Source of the DNA: Campylobacter concisus
GTDB taxonomy: Bacteria > Campylobacterota > Campylobacteria > Campylobacterales > Campylobacteraceae
NCBI RefSeq assembly: GCF_002165775.1
Contig: NZ_NDYP01000003.1
Location: forward strand, 1-64,000
Direction: 5' to 3'
DNA length: 64,000 nt
Shown in pieces: positions 16,542 to 25,282 of this stretch. Below the pieces are notes generated by a model. That model searched no databases. It had not been told where the DNA came from and saw only the letters and a program-made list of their open reading frames with translations. How positions within the stretch are numbered: position 1 is the stretch's first letter; each line of letters begins with the position of its first letter. The position numbers and the translations under genes are program-made.

Positions 16542-17138
16542 TTATTTTGTCTCATAAATTTTTGCCAGATCTTCTTTCATTTTTGTGACTTTTATACCAC
16601 CAAGATAGTATTTTACCCCGTATTGTCCGCTATCTACGTCTGTTAAAATTTGATATTCGCCATTTTTTATCACTACTTTAAAAGGTAGTGCGATCTCGTG
16701 TTTATATTCGATGTCTCTTACGATCTGCTCGGCAAGTCTATCATTTATCTTTTGATCGTTTGTTATGAAATAGTAGGCGTTAAATTTTTGCATAAATTCG
16801 TGTAAAACATACTCATTTGTGACATTTTCAAAGTGAGTTAGTCCAACTAGCGTAAATTTATCTTTGTTTTCAAGCTGATATTTTGTAAGTTCAGCTGCCT
16901 CTTTTTGGCAAGGCGGGCAAAATGTGCCAAAAATGTCGATCATTAAAACCTTATTTTCATCATTTTTGATAGCAAAGCCGTGATCTTTTCTAACTAAAGT
17001 AAGCTCCTTGCCGCTTACGTCTATAAGCTTAACCTCTTCATTTGGGCTAAATTCTTTAAAATTTGTACTGCTGCTCTCGTCCTCATCGCAACCAAAAAAA
17101 GTAAATAAAGCGATTATTAAAACAATTAATTTCTTCAT
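16542..17138 (-). CDS. Thioredoxin-like (TlpA-type) lipoprotein
   Basis: A 198-residue periplasmic thiol-disulfide protein. The N-terminus is a lipoprotein signal (MKKLIVLIIALFTFFGC, Cys17), followed by an acidic/Ser linker and a thioredoxin fold with the redox motif CPPC in MIDIFGTFCPPCQKEAAEL. A cis-proline segment (ALPFKVVIKNGEYQ) is present. It may reduce apocytochrome or other periplasmic thiols. A homologue precedes smpB in C. jejuni (Cj1106 in my recollection). It lies 8 bases downstream of smpB, so it is probably the last gene of the smpB-containing run. Confidence 0.9.
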   Translation of the reverse strand: MKKLIVLIIALFTFFGCDEDESSSTNFKEFSPNEEVKLIDVSGKELTLVRKDHGFAIKNDENKVLMIDIFGTFCPPCQKEAAELTKYQLENKDKFTLVGLTHFENVTNEYVLHEFMQKFNAYYFITNDQKINDRLAEQIVRDIEYKHEIALPFKVVIKNGEYQILTDVDSGQYGVKYYLGGIKVTKMKEDLAKIYETK

Positions 17139-17146
17139 CTTATTCC

Positions 17147-17602
17147 TTAAATATATCTTTTTATGGCAGCTCTTGCCTCTTTGTCTGCCTCGCGTCTTTT
17201 TAAAGTCTCGCGCTTGTCGTGTAAATTTTTACCTTTTGCAAGAGCTAGTCTTGCTTTTACGATGTTTTTATCGCTTAGATAAAGTGCCAAAACAACTAGT
17301 GCTAGTCCATCTTGCGAGACTTGACCGAAAATTTTATCAATCTGCTTTCTATGCATCAAAAGTTTTCTGGCTGCTCGCTCATTTGGACGAAATATGCTAT
17401 GTGTAGTCTCGAGATAGCTGATATGGGCGTTTAGTAAGAAAAGCTCGCCCTTTATGACGCGCACAAAGCTATCTTTTAAATTTGCTCTACCAGCCCTTAG
17501 AGCCTTGACTTCACTACCTTTTAGAACGATGCCAGCCTCGAAGGTTTCAAGTATGCTAAAGTCATGCAAAGCTTTTTTGTTTTTTGCTAGATCTTTTATC
17601 AA
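17147..17602 (-). CDS. smpB: SsrA-binding protein SmpB
   Basis: A 151-residue tmRNA partner that brings SsrA to stalled ribosomes for trans-translation. Recognisable blocks are [35 protein letters not shown], then [11 protein letters not shown] and the basic C-terminal tail [20 protein letters not shown]. The tail sequence is the ribosome-monitoring element. It is followed closely by the thioredoxin lipoprotein and preceded by ispE. An SspB-like candidate lies a few genes upstream in the same run, which may be functionally relevant. Confidence 0.97.
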   Translation of the reverse strand: MIKDLAKNKKALHDFSILETFEAGIVLKGSEVKALRAGRANLKDSFVRVIKGELFLLNAHISYLETTHSIFRPNERAARKLLMHRKQIDKIFGQVSQDGLALVVLALYLSDKNIVKARLALAKGKNLHDKRETLKRREADKEARAAIKRYI

Positions 17603-17613
17603 AATTTTACCTT

Positions 17614-18357
17614 TTATTTTACGCTAAATACGCTACTGCCGCTACCACTTAGAAATTTATCTTTAAACTCATTCATCTGTGGATAGAGCTTAAAGCATGG
17701 GGCAAAAAGATCGTTTAACTCCCCATTTTTATAAATTTCAAGTAGCTTTTTGCTCTTTAAATTTTGCATCTTTTTTGCAGCATTAACGTCTATGTATTGT
17801 AAGAAATTGCTTCTAAATTCTTGATAAACCGCCGGTGTAGAGCAAAAAACATTTGGCGTGAAAATATTTAAACCAGGTACTTCATCATCAAATTCTTCTA
17901 TGATCTCACCTATGCCGCTTACATTTGCTGCTTTGTAGCCACTTACGAAAAAAGCCACATCTGCACCGATTTTAGACGCTATTTGTATCAAATTTTCACG
18001 TTTTATATTTAAATTTAGCTCATCATTTACCATTATCAAAAAGGTGGCAGCGTTTGAACTACCTCCACCAAGGCCCGCACCAATTGGAATATTTTTATCA
18101 ACAATGATTTTGTGTGAGCTAAAAAACTCATCAAGCTCGTTTGAAAAGCCAGCTTTTTTTAGCTCGTCTATTGCTCTTTTAATAATGTTATCTTTTATTT
18201 CGTGGTTGTTGCATTCTATGGCAAATGAATCTGACTTTTCAAAATAAATTTCGTCAAAAAGCTGCTCACAGAGGATAAAGCGCGATAAAATTTCGTGGTA
18301 GCTGCCTCTAGTGCCAACTATCTTTAAAAATATATTTATCTTTGCAAAGCTTTTCAT
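17614..18357 (-). CDS. ispE: 4-diphosphocytidyl-2-C-methyl-D-erythritol kinase
   Basis: A 247-residue GHMP-family kinase that phosphorylates CDP-methylerythritol in the non-mevalonate isoprenoid pathway. The glycine-rich ATP motif [17 protein letters not shown] and the N-terminal [17 protein letters not shown] (substrate Lys) are present, as is the C-terminal [10 protein letters not shown]. It is slightly shorter than E. coli IspE, as is usual in Campylobacterota. Its ATG overlaps the csrA stop (ATGA). Confidence 0.95.
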   Translation of the reverse strand: MKSFAKINIFLKIVGTRGSYHEILSRFILCEQLFDEIYFEKSDSFAIECNNHEIKDNIIKRAIDELKKAGFSNELDEFFSSHKIIVDKNIPIGAGLGGGSSNAATFLIMVNDELNLNIKRENLIQIASKIGADVAFFVSGYKAANVSGIGEIIEEFDDEVPGLNIFTPNVFCSTPAVYQEFRSNFLQYIDVNAAKKMQNLKSKKLLEIYKNGELNDLFAPCFKLYPQMNEFKDKFLSGSGSSVFSVK

Positions 18358-18584
18358 TTCTCAATTTTTTTAGCTAGCTCATGAATATCGGCTTCACTTG
18401 CAGTTTTTGTGGCATGGATATTTTCGTTTTTGATATCGTTTGCTAGTTCGCTTCTTAGTATCATTGTATTTCGTGGCGCTTCGATACCGAGTTTAACAGT
18501 ATTTTTTGAAATATTTACTATGACAACTTTTATGTCATTTCCTATTAAAATTTCTTCATTTTCTTTTCTTGCTAGGATTAACAT
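18354..18584 (-). CDS. csrA: Carbon storage/flagellar regulator CsrA
   Basis: A 76-residue RNA-binding dimer that blocks translation at A(N)GGA sites. The start MLILARKENEEILIGNDIKV and the R44-type segment GIEAPRNTMILRSEL are canonical. In C. jejuni, CsrA represses flaA and other flagellar mRNAs and is antagonised by FliW. The C-terminus is about 15 residues longer than E. coli CsrA, typical of the group. It overlaps truB by seven bases and ispE by four, so the three are translationally coupled. Confidence 0.96.
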   Translation of the reverse strand: MLILARKENEEILIGNDIKVVIVNISKNTVKLGIEAPRNTMILRSELANDIKNENIHATKTASEADIHELAKKIEK

Positions 18585-19399
18585 TTTTCAACCTTATTTA
18601 GAGTGTAATTTATAGTATCATCCGTGATTTGGATTACGCTCATAAATTTATCATAATTTAGCAAATAAATTCCTTGCTTTTGTGTTTCAAAATCGTTAAT
18701 TTTTAATTTCTTACCATCAAGAATATCGTTTATATCCCCAAGGTATGTATTTTCCTGAATGTTTAAAAAATCACAAATATTCAAAATTTTTTCATTTTCG
18801 TAGTAAAATTTGCCTTCACTTATCCTTTTTAATGAGCTTAAAGTTACATTATAACCAAGCTTTTTTTCAAAAATTTCTGCATACGAACGGATATAACTTC
18901 CTTCGCTTACGCTTAGACGGATAGTTAAAAATGGATGTGAGTAGTTTAAAATTTGACTCTCATAAATTTCCATAGTCTCTGGCTTTAGTTCAAATTCTTC
19001 GCCGTTTCTAGCTAGCTTGTAGGCTCTTGTGCCATTTACATGCTTGGCGCTAAATTTTGGTGGGATGTAGCTTATCTTACCAGTTAGCTCACCTCTTATG
19101 ACTTCAAGTTTTTCTAAATTTATCTCTTTTACATTTGAAATTTCAGTGATATTTTCATTATCCATGCTAGGACTGCTAGCTCCAAGCCAGATCGTCGCCT
19201 CATAGACCTTTGGGCTTTTGTCTAAAAATCTAAAAAATTTCGTATACGAGCCAAAAGCGACTATCAGACAGCCACTCGCAAATGGATCAAGCGTGCCTGA
19301 AAATCCAGCCTTTTTAACGCCATATTTTCTCTTTAGTCGTCCTAAAAAGTGGTTTGAGCTCATGCCAGCAGGCTTGTTTGCCACGAAAATGGCGTTCAT
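18578..19399 (-). CDS. truB: tRNA pseudouridine(55) synthase
   Basis: A 273-residue enzyme that makes pseudouridine 55 in the T-loop of tRNAs. The N-terminal VANKPAGMSSNHFLGRLKRK and the catalytic-Asp motif GFSGTLDPFASGCLIVAFG are clear, followed by YEATIWLG and the SEGSYIRSYA block. The C-terminal PUA-like region is short. It overlaps the uvrD stop by four bases. Confidence 0.95.
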   Translation of the reverse strand: MNAIFVANKPAGMSSNHFLGRLKRKYGVKKAGFSGTLDPFASGCLIVAFGSYTKFFRFLDKSPKVYEATIWLGASSPSMDNENITEISNVKEINLEKLEVIRGELTGKISYIPPKFSAKHVNGTRAYKLARNGEEFELKPETMEIYESQILNYSHPFLTIRLSVSEGSYIRSYAEIFEKKLGYNVTLSSLKRISEGKFYYENEKILNICDFLNIQENTYLGDINDILDGKKLKINDFETQKQGIYLLNYDKFMSVIQITDDTINYTLNKVEKC

Positions 19400-21465
19400 A
19401 CGGCCTTTTCCACGAAGCTTGACATGATCTCTCTTACATTGCCACCAAAATTTATAGTAAGTTTAAACTCTTTTTTGATCTTGCTAACCGCACTCACCCT
19501 GCCGATACCAAAAATTTTATGTTTAACAAGGTCGCCTTTTTTAAATTCATTACTCTGTTCGATAACTAGCGAGCCATGCGTGATACCGCTCTCGCTTAAA
19601 AATCTACTCTTATTTAGCCTCGTGCGCTGACCTTTGTAAAAGCGCGAATTTGCAAAGCTTAGGCTAAGTGTCCTTTTGGCTCTTGTTATCGCCACGTAAG
19701 CTAGCCTGCGCTCCTCTTCGATGTCGCTACCATCGCCGATGAGCGGGAAAAATCCCTCTTCAAGGCCGATCACAAAAAGGTGCTCAAACTCAAGCCCCTT
19801 GCTAGCATGCACGCTCATGATGCTAATAGCCTCGTCGCTAATGCCGTCTTGCTCGCTTGTTAGCGTGATCTCGTTTAAAAACTCCTCCAGATCAAAGCTT
19901 GGATTTTGCTTGATCTGATCTTTTAAAACAGCGTAAAACTCGTCAATGTTTGCTGCTCTTTCAGCGCCATCTGGCAGGCTCTCGTAGTATTTTTTCACGC
20001 CAAATTTAGCTTCAAATTTATCTATGAGGTCAAAAACCGAGCTGCTTTCTTGAAGCTCTTTTAGGTTGTTTGCAAACTCAAGAAGGGCTGATTTTACCTT
20101 TTTGCTAAAAGCATCGTCGTTATCAGAGATGTTTGAGATCGCTTCAAAAATGGAAATTTTGTCTTCAAATGCCATTTTTTCGAGCTTGTCAAGACTTACT
20201 TTGCCTAGGCCTCGCTTTGGGCGGTTGATGATGCGTCTTATTGAAAAATCATCATTTGGATTATTTATCAGCCTTAGGTAGCTTATGATATCTTTGATCT
20301 CGGCTCTTTCGTAAAATTTAACTCCGCCTACCATTTTATAGGCGATCTGCTCTTTGTTTAGCCCATCTTCAAGCGAGCGAGAGAGAGCGTTTATGCGGTA
20401 TAAGATAGCGATATCTTTTGCCTGAACGCCTTTACTCAAAAGCTCTTTTATATTTTTTGCGATCTTGCCAGCCTCGACGCTCTCATCAAAGCTCTCTATC
20501 AAATTTACAGCCTCGCCTTCGCCCTTTGTGCCCACAAGCTTCTTGCCAAGGCGGTTGCGGTTATGATCTATTAGCTCGTTTGCAGCCTTTAGTATCGCCT
20601 CGCTCGAGCGGTAGTTTTTCTCAAGTCTAATGATCTTTACATCTTTAAATTGATCTTTAAAATTTAAGATATTGTCTATCTTAGCACCACGCCAGCCGTA
20701 GATACTTTGGTCATCGTCGCCAACGACACAGATATTTTCGTGGCACAAGCAGAGCTTCTTTAGGAGTTTGTACTGAAGATCGTTTGTGTCTTGATACTCA
20801 TCGACCATTATGTATTTGTAGCGATTTGAAATTTCTTTCGCAAGATCTTCGTTTTCATCTAAAATTTTATATGTAAGCCCTAACAGATCGTCAAAATCAA
20901 CAAGATTATTTGTTTTGAGATAATCTTCATATTTTTCATAAATTTGAGCAGCTTGTTTGTAAAAATTATCCTTGCTCTTATCAAATGAAGAGAAATTTGC
21001 GTTTTTATAGACCTCTTCGACGCTTAAAAGTGAGTTTTTGTAGTTTGAAATTTCGTTTGAAAGTATCGCGGTCGCGACTGGACTTTCAAAGCTTTTGATG
21101 ATGCGTTTTTTATCGTCTGTGTCGATTATGACGAAGTTATTTTTTCTGCCAAGCTTTTCGATGTAGAGCTTTAAAAATAAAAGCCCAAATTTATGAAATG
21201 TACAAAGTAGTGGCGAATAGTTTTTACCACTTTGGCTTAGCATCGCCATGGCTCTGCTTCGCATTTCGTTGGCAGCTTTATTTGTAAAAGTAAGAGTTAG
21301 TGTATTTGCAGCGTCTATGCCGACTTCGCCGATGAGGTAGGCGAGTCTAGTAGTGATCGTCTTTGTCTTACCGCTTCCAGCTCCTGCAAGTATGAGCATC
21401 GGACCATCTATATGAGTGGCTGCTTCGCATTGGGCTTCGTTTAAATTTGATAGTATTTTTTCCAT
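19396..21465 (-). CDS. uvrD: UvrD/PcrA-family ATP-dependent DNA helicase
   Basis: A 689-residue superfamily 1A 3'-5' helicase. It shows the Q motif (LNEAQCEAATHIDGP), Walker A in LAGAGSGKTKTITTR, DEYQDTNDLQ (motif II), VGDDDQSIYGWRGA (motif III), LEKNYRSSEAIL (IV), MSVHASKGLEFEHLFVIGLE (V) and VAITRAKRTL (VI). The C-terminus carries the Tudor-like RNAP-interacting segment KKGDLVKHKIFGIGRVSAV typical of PcrA/UvrD. It acts in nucleotide excision repair and replication conflict. It is first in the run uvrD-truB-csrA-ispE-smpB. Confidence 0.95.
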   Translation of the reverse strand: MEKILSNLNEAQCEAATHIDGPMLILAGAGSGKTKTITTRLAYLIGEVGIDAANTLTLTFTNKAANEMRSRAMAMLSQSGKNYSPLLCTFHKFGLLFLKLYIEKLGRKNNFVIIDTDDKKRIIKSFESPVATAILSNEISNYKNSLLSVEEVYKNANFSSFDKSKDNFYKQAAQIYEKYEDYLKTNNLVDFDDLLGLTYKILDENEDLAKEISNRYKYIMVDEYQDTNDLQYKLLKKLCLCHENICVVGDDDQSIYGWRGAKIDNILNFKDQFKDVKIIRLEKNYRSSEAILKAANELIDHNRNRLGKKLVGTKGEGEAVNLIESFDESVEAGKIAKNIKELLSKGVQAKDIAILYRINALSRSLEDGLNKEQIAYKMVGGVKFYERAEIKDIISYLRLINNPNDDFSIRRIINRPKRGLGKVSLDKLEKMAFEDKISIFEAISNISDNDDAFSKKVKSALLEFANNLKELQESSSVFDLIDKFEAKFGVKKYYESLPDGAERAANIDEFYAVLKDQIKQNPSFDLEEFLNEITLTSEQDGISDEAISIMSVHASKGLEFEHLFVIGLEEGFFPLIGDGSDIEEERRLAYVAITRAKRTLSLSFANSRFYKGQRTRLNKSRFLSESGITHGSLVIEQSNEFKKGDLVKHKIFGIGRVSAVSKIKKEFKLTINFGGNVREIMSSFVEKAV

Positions 21466-21516
21466 TTTTTGCTTTTTAATTTTTCTTTTGATTTTAGCTA
21501 AAAATGCTTAAAATTA

Positions 21517-21966
21517 CTATTTTTTCTTAAATATATCTTTATTTTTAGGATTTTGCAAAAAGACTGAAACCGATTTTTTTGTGTGGTCCGCTTGCTTCTC
21601 TTTGGGCTTATGAATGGAAAAATTTACAAGAATCGGGCTATTTTCAACCAAAATTTGAACCACTGCACCAAGTGGGAAAGAGACCACTGAGGCAAAATTT
21701 TCACTACCAAAGCCAGCCTCAAAACTAAGCTCATCTTGCGTTAACTTTGCACTCTCAAGCGTATAGCCACCAAGTGAAAACATAATGACTGGCATATTAA
21801 AGCTTCTACTTATCTCATCTGGCAAGCTTGGCTCAAAGCTAACTAGCGGTAAATTTGCCATAACTGAGAAATTTGCCCCTTTTTCAAGCAAAAAATCAAT
21901 GCACTCATAGACGTGCATTTTCATCAAAAGCGCAAATTTCTCATCGTCTAAAATTTCATCTAACAT
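21517..21966 (-). CDS. Unknown protein resembling the ClpXP adaptor SspB
   Basis: A 149-residue soluble protein. I recognise no firm family, but residues 15-110 follow the SspB pattern: an N-terminal helix (VYECIDFLLEKGANFSVMAN), LPLVSFEP, a strand VIMFSLGGYTL, then LSFEAGFGSENFASVVSFPL followed by GAVVQILVENSPILVNF. This parallels E. coli SspB VRFNARFGGIPRQVSVPLAAV-LAIYARENG. The C-terminal 35 residues are Lys-rich and disordered-looking, as SspB tails are, ending KNKDIFKKK. SspB delivers ssrA-tagged proteins to ClpX, and smpB lies 4 kb away in the same run. The assignment is by eye and the overall identity is low. It overlaps pepF by seven bases. Confidence 0.6.
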   Translation of the reverse strand: MLDEILDDEKFALLMKMHVYECIDFLLEKGANFSVMANLPLVSFEPSLPDEISRSFNMPVIMFSLGGYTLESAKLTQDELSFEAGFGSENFASVVSFPLGAVVQILVENSPILVNFSIHKPKEKQADHTKKSVSVFLQNPKNKDIFKKK

Positions 21967-23690
21967 TTTATTCCTTTTGAAATTTCTAAAAACTCATCTA
22001 CTAACTTTTTAACTTCATTTATACCGATCTGCCAGAAATTTTTATCATCGATATCAAAGCCAAATTTGCCTACAAGCTCCCTTGGGCTAAGGCTGCCACC
22101 AAGACTTAAAAACTCGGTGTAAATTTCTACAAAATTTTCGCATTTGCCACTTTTGTAAAGCCCAAAAAGTGCAAGTACTAGAAGCTGTGCATAAGAGTAG
22201 GCATAGCAGTAAAATGGTGTGTGGATGAAGTGTGGGATGTAGCTCCACCAAATTTTGTAGTAGTCATTTAGCGTGACACTTTTACCAAACATCTTTTTGC
22301 TCTCTTGAAGCCAAATTTTATTTAGCTCATCTAAACTAATCTCGCCCTCATGTGCGTGCACAGCTCGCTCAAAAGTGGTGAAATTTATCTGGCGGTAAAG
22401 TGTGGCAAATATGTCTTCTATCTTGCCAGCAAGCAGTGAAATTTTCTCTTTTTTGCTAAGGTCATCTTTTATGTGATCAAAAACCAACATCTCGCAAAAG
22501 ACCGAAGCCGTCTCAGCCGTCGTTAGTGGCGTGTCCGAGTTTAGGTAGCTTACATTATATGAAAGCTTTTGATGCACGGCGTGGCCAAGCTCGTGAGCTA
22601 GCGTAAAAAGGTCTCTTCGTTGATTTGTGTGATTTAGCAAAACATAAGGATGTGTGTCGCTTGATCCTGAGTGAGAAAACGCCCCACCTCGCTTGTTTGG
22701 TGCTGGATAAACGTCGATCCAACCGTCACTAAAGGCACTTTTAGCGATTTCGCCAAACTTGCTTGAGAAATTTGAAAATGCTTTTAAAACTATCTTTTTG
22801 CACTCATCAAATTTATACTCGCCCTCACTGCTAAGGGGCGCATATCTATCATAATCATAAAGTCTTTTAAGGCCTAAAATTTCTCTTTTGCGCTCGTAAA
22901 ATTTAGAGACTAGATCAAAATTTTTCTCAGTTACGGCGATGAGTGAGTCAACGCTTTTTTTGGTAATTTGATTTTCAAGGTGTCTTGGCTCTTCTGGAAG
23001 ATTGAAATTTCGCAGCTCGCAGCTCGTTTTTAGATCAGTTTTTATCATATTATATATATAGCCAAGAAGGTGCTGGTGTTTACTAAGCTCATTTGAAAGG
23101 CTTTTGGCGGCTAGTTTTCGTACGCTTTGGTCGCTCTCATGAAGCTTGGCTAAAATCTCTTCTTCATTTAAAAGTTCGCCTTTAAATTTAAACCTCATCT
23201 TGCTCATGCTCTCATCAAAAAGCCTTGAAAATCCATCAGCTCCGGTGCTTGCAGTGCGAAGCAAGACTCTCTCTTCTGCAACGCTTAGCTGGTGCGGTTT
23301 AGCTTTGGCTAGGTTGCTTAAATAGTAGCTGTATTTTTTAGAGCTTTTTATGATCTCTTCTTGTTTTTTAGGACTAAGCTCATTAAATTTGATCTCAAAA
23401 AATATCAAATTTTCATTTGCTTTTGTTGCTATCTCATCGATCTTTGCGTAAAATGCACCCTTGCTTGTATCTTTAGCAAAATTTAAAAAAGCGTAAGTCA
23501 TTACTTTTGAAATTTTAGCGATCAAGTTTTCATATTCAGAAAATGCCTTTAAAAACTCATCTGTTTTTAAATTTTCATAACTTTCAAGGTATTTATCTTT
23601 AAATTTCTCGCACTCTTTTTGTAAATTTAGTGCGTTTTGCTCGCACTCTTTTTCGTTTGCAAAAAGTGCTTTTAGATCCCAAATTTGCAT
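21960..23690 (-). CDS. pepF: Oligoendopeptidase F (M3 family)
   Basis: A 576-residue zinc metallopeptidase. The active site is HELGH in LAHELGHAVHQKLS, with a downstream Glu in LTTAETASVFCEMLVFDH completing the zinc site, and the substrate-loop Tyr/His region HFIHTPFYCYAYSYAQLLVL. It degrades short cytoplasmic peptides. Length is typical of M3B peptidases. No signal peptide. It is followed by the SspB-like gene with overlapping stop and start, suggesting a shared proteolysis context. Confidence 0.94.
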   Translation of the reverse strand: MQIWDLKALFANEKECEQNALNLQKECEKFKDKYLESYENLKTDEFLKAFSEYENLIAKISKVMTYAFLNFAKDTSKGAFYAKIDEIATKANENLIFFEIKFNELSPKKQEEIIKSSKKYSYYLSNLAKAKPHQLSVAEERVLLRTASTGADGFSRLFDESMSKMRFKFKGELLNEEEILAKLHESDQSVRKLAAKSLSNELSKHQHLLGYIYNMIKTDLKTSCELRNFNLPEEPRHLENQITKKSVDSLIAVTEKNFDLVSKFYERKREILGLKRLYDYDRYAPLSSEGEYKFDECKKIVLKAFSNFSSKFGEIAKSAFSDGWIDVYPAPNKRGGAFSHSGSSDTHPYVLLNHTNQRRDLFTLAHELGHAVHQKLSYNVSYLNSDTPLTTAETASVFCEMLVFDHIKDDLSKKEKISLLAGKIEDIFATLYRQINFTTFERAVHAHEGEISLDELNKIWLQESKKMFGKSVTLNDYYKIWWSYIPHFIHTPFYCYAYSYAQLLVLALFGLYKSGKCENFVEIYTEFLSLGGSLSPRELVGKFGFDIDDKNFWQIGINEVKKLVDEFLEISKGIKC

Positions 23691-23739
23691 ATTTATCCTT
23701 TAAATTTTTGGGACATTTTACAAAAAAATGGATAAAAGT

Positions 23740-23770
23740 AAAATTTCAGCCAAAATTTAGCTGAAATTTT
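23740..23770 (-). terminator. Terminator after sstT
   Basis: AAAATTTCAGC and GCTGAAATTTT form a perfect 11-base stem around nine bases, seven bases past the minus-strand sstT stop. The stem ends supply the T-run. Confidence 0.8.
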
Positions 23771-23777
23771 ATGAAGG

Positions 23778-25145
23778 TTAGTTTGAAGTCTCTGAGGCTA
23801 CGGCTGTAAAAAGCACATCTGATGAGCTATTTAACGCAGTTTCAACTGAGTCTTGGATGACGCCTATTGTAAAGCCAACTGTGACAAACTGCATGGCGAT
23901 GTCGTTGCCGATACCAAAAAGACCGCACGCTAATGGCACTAAAAGAAGTGAGCCCCCAGCCACGCCAGATGCACCACAAGCGCCAAGAGCTGAGATAAAG
24001 CAAAGAAGTAGCGCATCGCCAAATGTAACTGTGATAGATGGGATAGAATTTACCGCAGTAAGTGCTAGGATGCTGATGGTAACTGCTGCACCGCCCATGT
24101 TTATGGTGGCACCTAGTGGGATCGAGATCGAGTAAAGCTCCTCTTTTAGACCAAGCTTTTTGCAAAGCGCCATATTTACAGGGATATTTGCAGCTGAGCT
24201 TCTTGTAAAAAATGCCGAAATAGCACTCTCTTTTAGGCAGATCATGACAAGCGGATAAGGATTTTTCCTGGTTAATACAAAAACCATCGCTGGATAGATG
24301 ATAAATGCGACAACAAGCATTGCCCCAACAAGAACTAAGATCAGTTTTAGATATCCTGCAAGTACTTCAAATCCAGTTTCATGAATGCTGATAGTAACCA
24401 TACCAAAGATACCAAATGGAGCTAGTCTAATGATAAATTTAACGATATGAGTCACACCATCGCTTATGTCTTTAAATACTTTTTTGGTCTCGGCTGTGGA
24501 GTTTCTAAGTGCGATACCACTACCAACTGCCCAAGTGATAATACCTATATAGTTACCATTGGCTAAAGCATTTATTGGGTTTTCAACCATTTTATAAATG
24601 AGATCTTTTAAAACATTGGTAATCCCTTGAGGCGCTGACATATCAGCACTTGCAAGACCTTTTAAAGAAAGCTCCACTGGAAATAAGAAACTAGCAACAA
24701 CTGCAACAACGGCTGCTAAAAATGTACCAATTAGATAGAGTGTGATGATCTTTTGCATACCTTTTGTATGACCAAAATCTCTTAAAATGATGGATGTTGC
24801 CACTAAAACAAAGACAAGAATTGGTGCGATAGCTTTTAAAGCGCCTTTGAATAAATCGCCTAAAACTGAAGCTGAAGCTGCGATAGAATCGGCTGAACTA
24901 GCTTTTTCTTTGGCTTCGTTTAGCTGCTTGGCTTCATCTTGACTAAGGTGAGTTTTTATAACTTCATCTACGCTCAAACCACTTTCGTTTTGAATAGTTT
25001 GAATTTTAGCTGAGATCTTGTTATAAGGAGTAGCTTCGTAGTGTGTGTAAAAGCCAACTAGGGCACCTAGAATGATACCAACTAAAATTTGAACTATCAA
25101 ATTTCCATCGGCGTATCTTCTTGCTATGTTTTTAAGCATATTCAT
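23778..25145 (-). CDS. sstT: Sodium:serine/threonine symporter SstT
   Basis: A 455-residue DAACS-family transporter with about eight spans and two re-entrant loops. Signatures are the serine-rich [12 protein letters not shown] loop, [13 protein letters not shown] and a C-terminal [21 protein letters not shown] hairpin, with the start [20 protein letters not shown] conserved in SstT. An unusual polar insertion of about 50 residues ([20 protein letters not shown] ... [14 protein letters not shown]) lies after the first span. It imports serine/threonine, key carbon sources for Campylobacter. The start is ATG 25145 or 25139. It is monocistronic with a clear terminator. Confidence 0.93.
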   Translation of the reverse strand: MNMLKNIARRYADGNLIVQILVGIILGALVGFYTHYEATPYNKISAKIQTIQNESGLSVDEVIKTHLSQDEAKQLNEAKEKASSADSIAASASVLGDLFKGALKAIAPILVFVLVATSIILRDFGHTKGMQKIITLYLIGTFLAAVVAVVASFLFPVELSLKGLASADMSAPQGITNVLKDLIYKMVENPINALANGNYIGIITWAVGSGIALRNSTAETKKVFKDISDGVTHIVKFIIRLAPFGIFGMVTISIHETGFEVLAGYLKLILVLVGAMLVVAFIIYPAMVFVLTRKNPYPLVMICLKESAISAFFTRSSAANIPVNMALCKKLGLKEELYSISIPLGATINMGGAAVTISILALTAVNSIPSITVTFGDALLLCFISALGACGASGVAGGSLLLVPLACGLFGIGNDIAMQFVTVGFTIGVIQDSVETALNSSSDVLFTAVASETSN

Positions 25146-25244
25146 TTGACACCTTAATAAATTAGTTTTTTGTTGATTTTAGCTAAACAATTTTTAAATA
25201 TAAAGAATTTGATAAAGATTAATTAGCTTTTTAAATAGATTTGT

Positions 25245-25250
25245 TACAAT
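25245..25250 (+). promoter_or_regulatory. Putative metK -10 box
   Basis: TACAAT lies 33 bases before the metK ATG in the 137-base gap shared with the divergent sstT gene. No SAM riboswitch-like structure is visible in the short leader. Confidence 0.4.
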
Positions 25251-25282
25251 TGCACAAAATTTTAGTTAATAAAAGGATAAAA

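Noticed and set aside
25146-25282. SAM riboswitch before metK
   Set aside because: The leader after the -10 is about 25 bases and has no paired structure.
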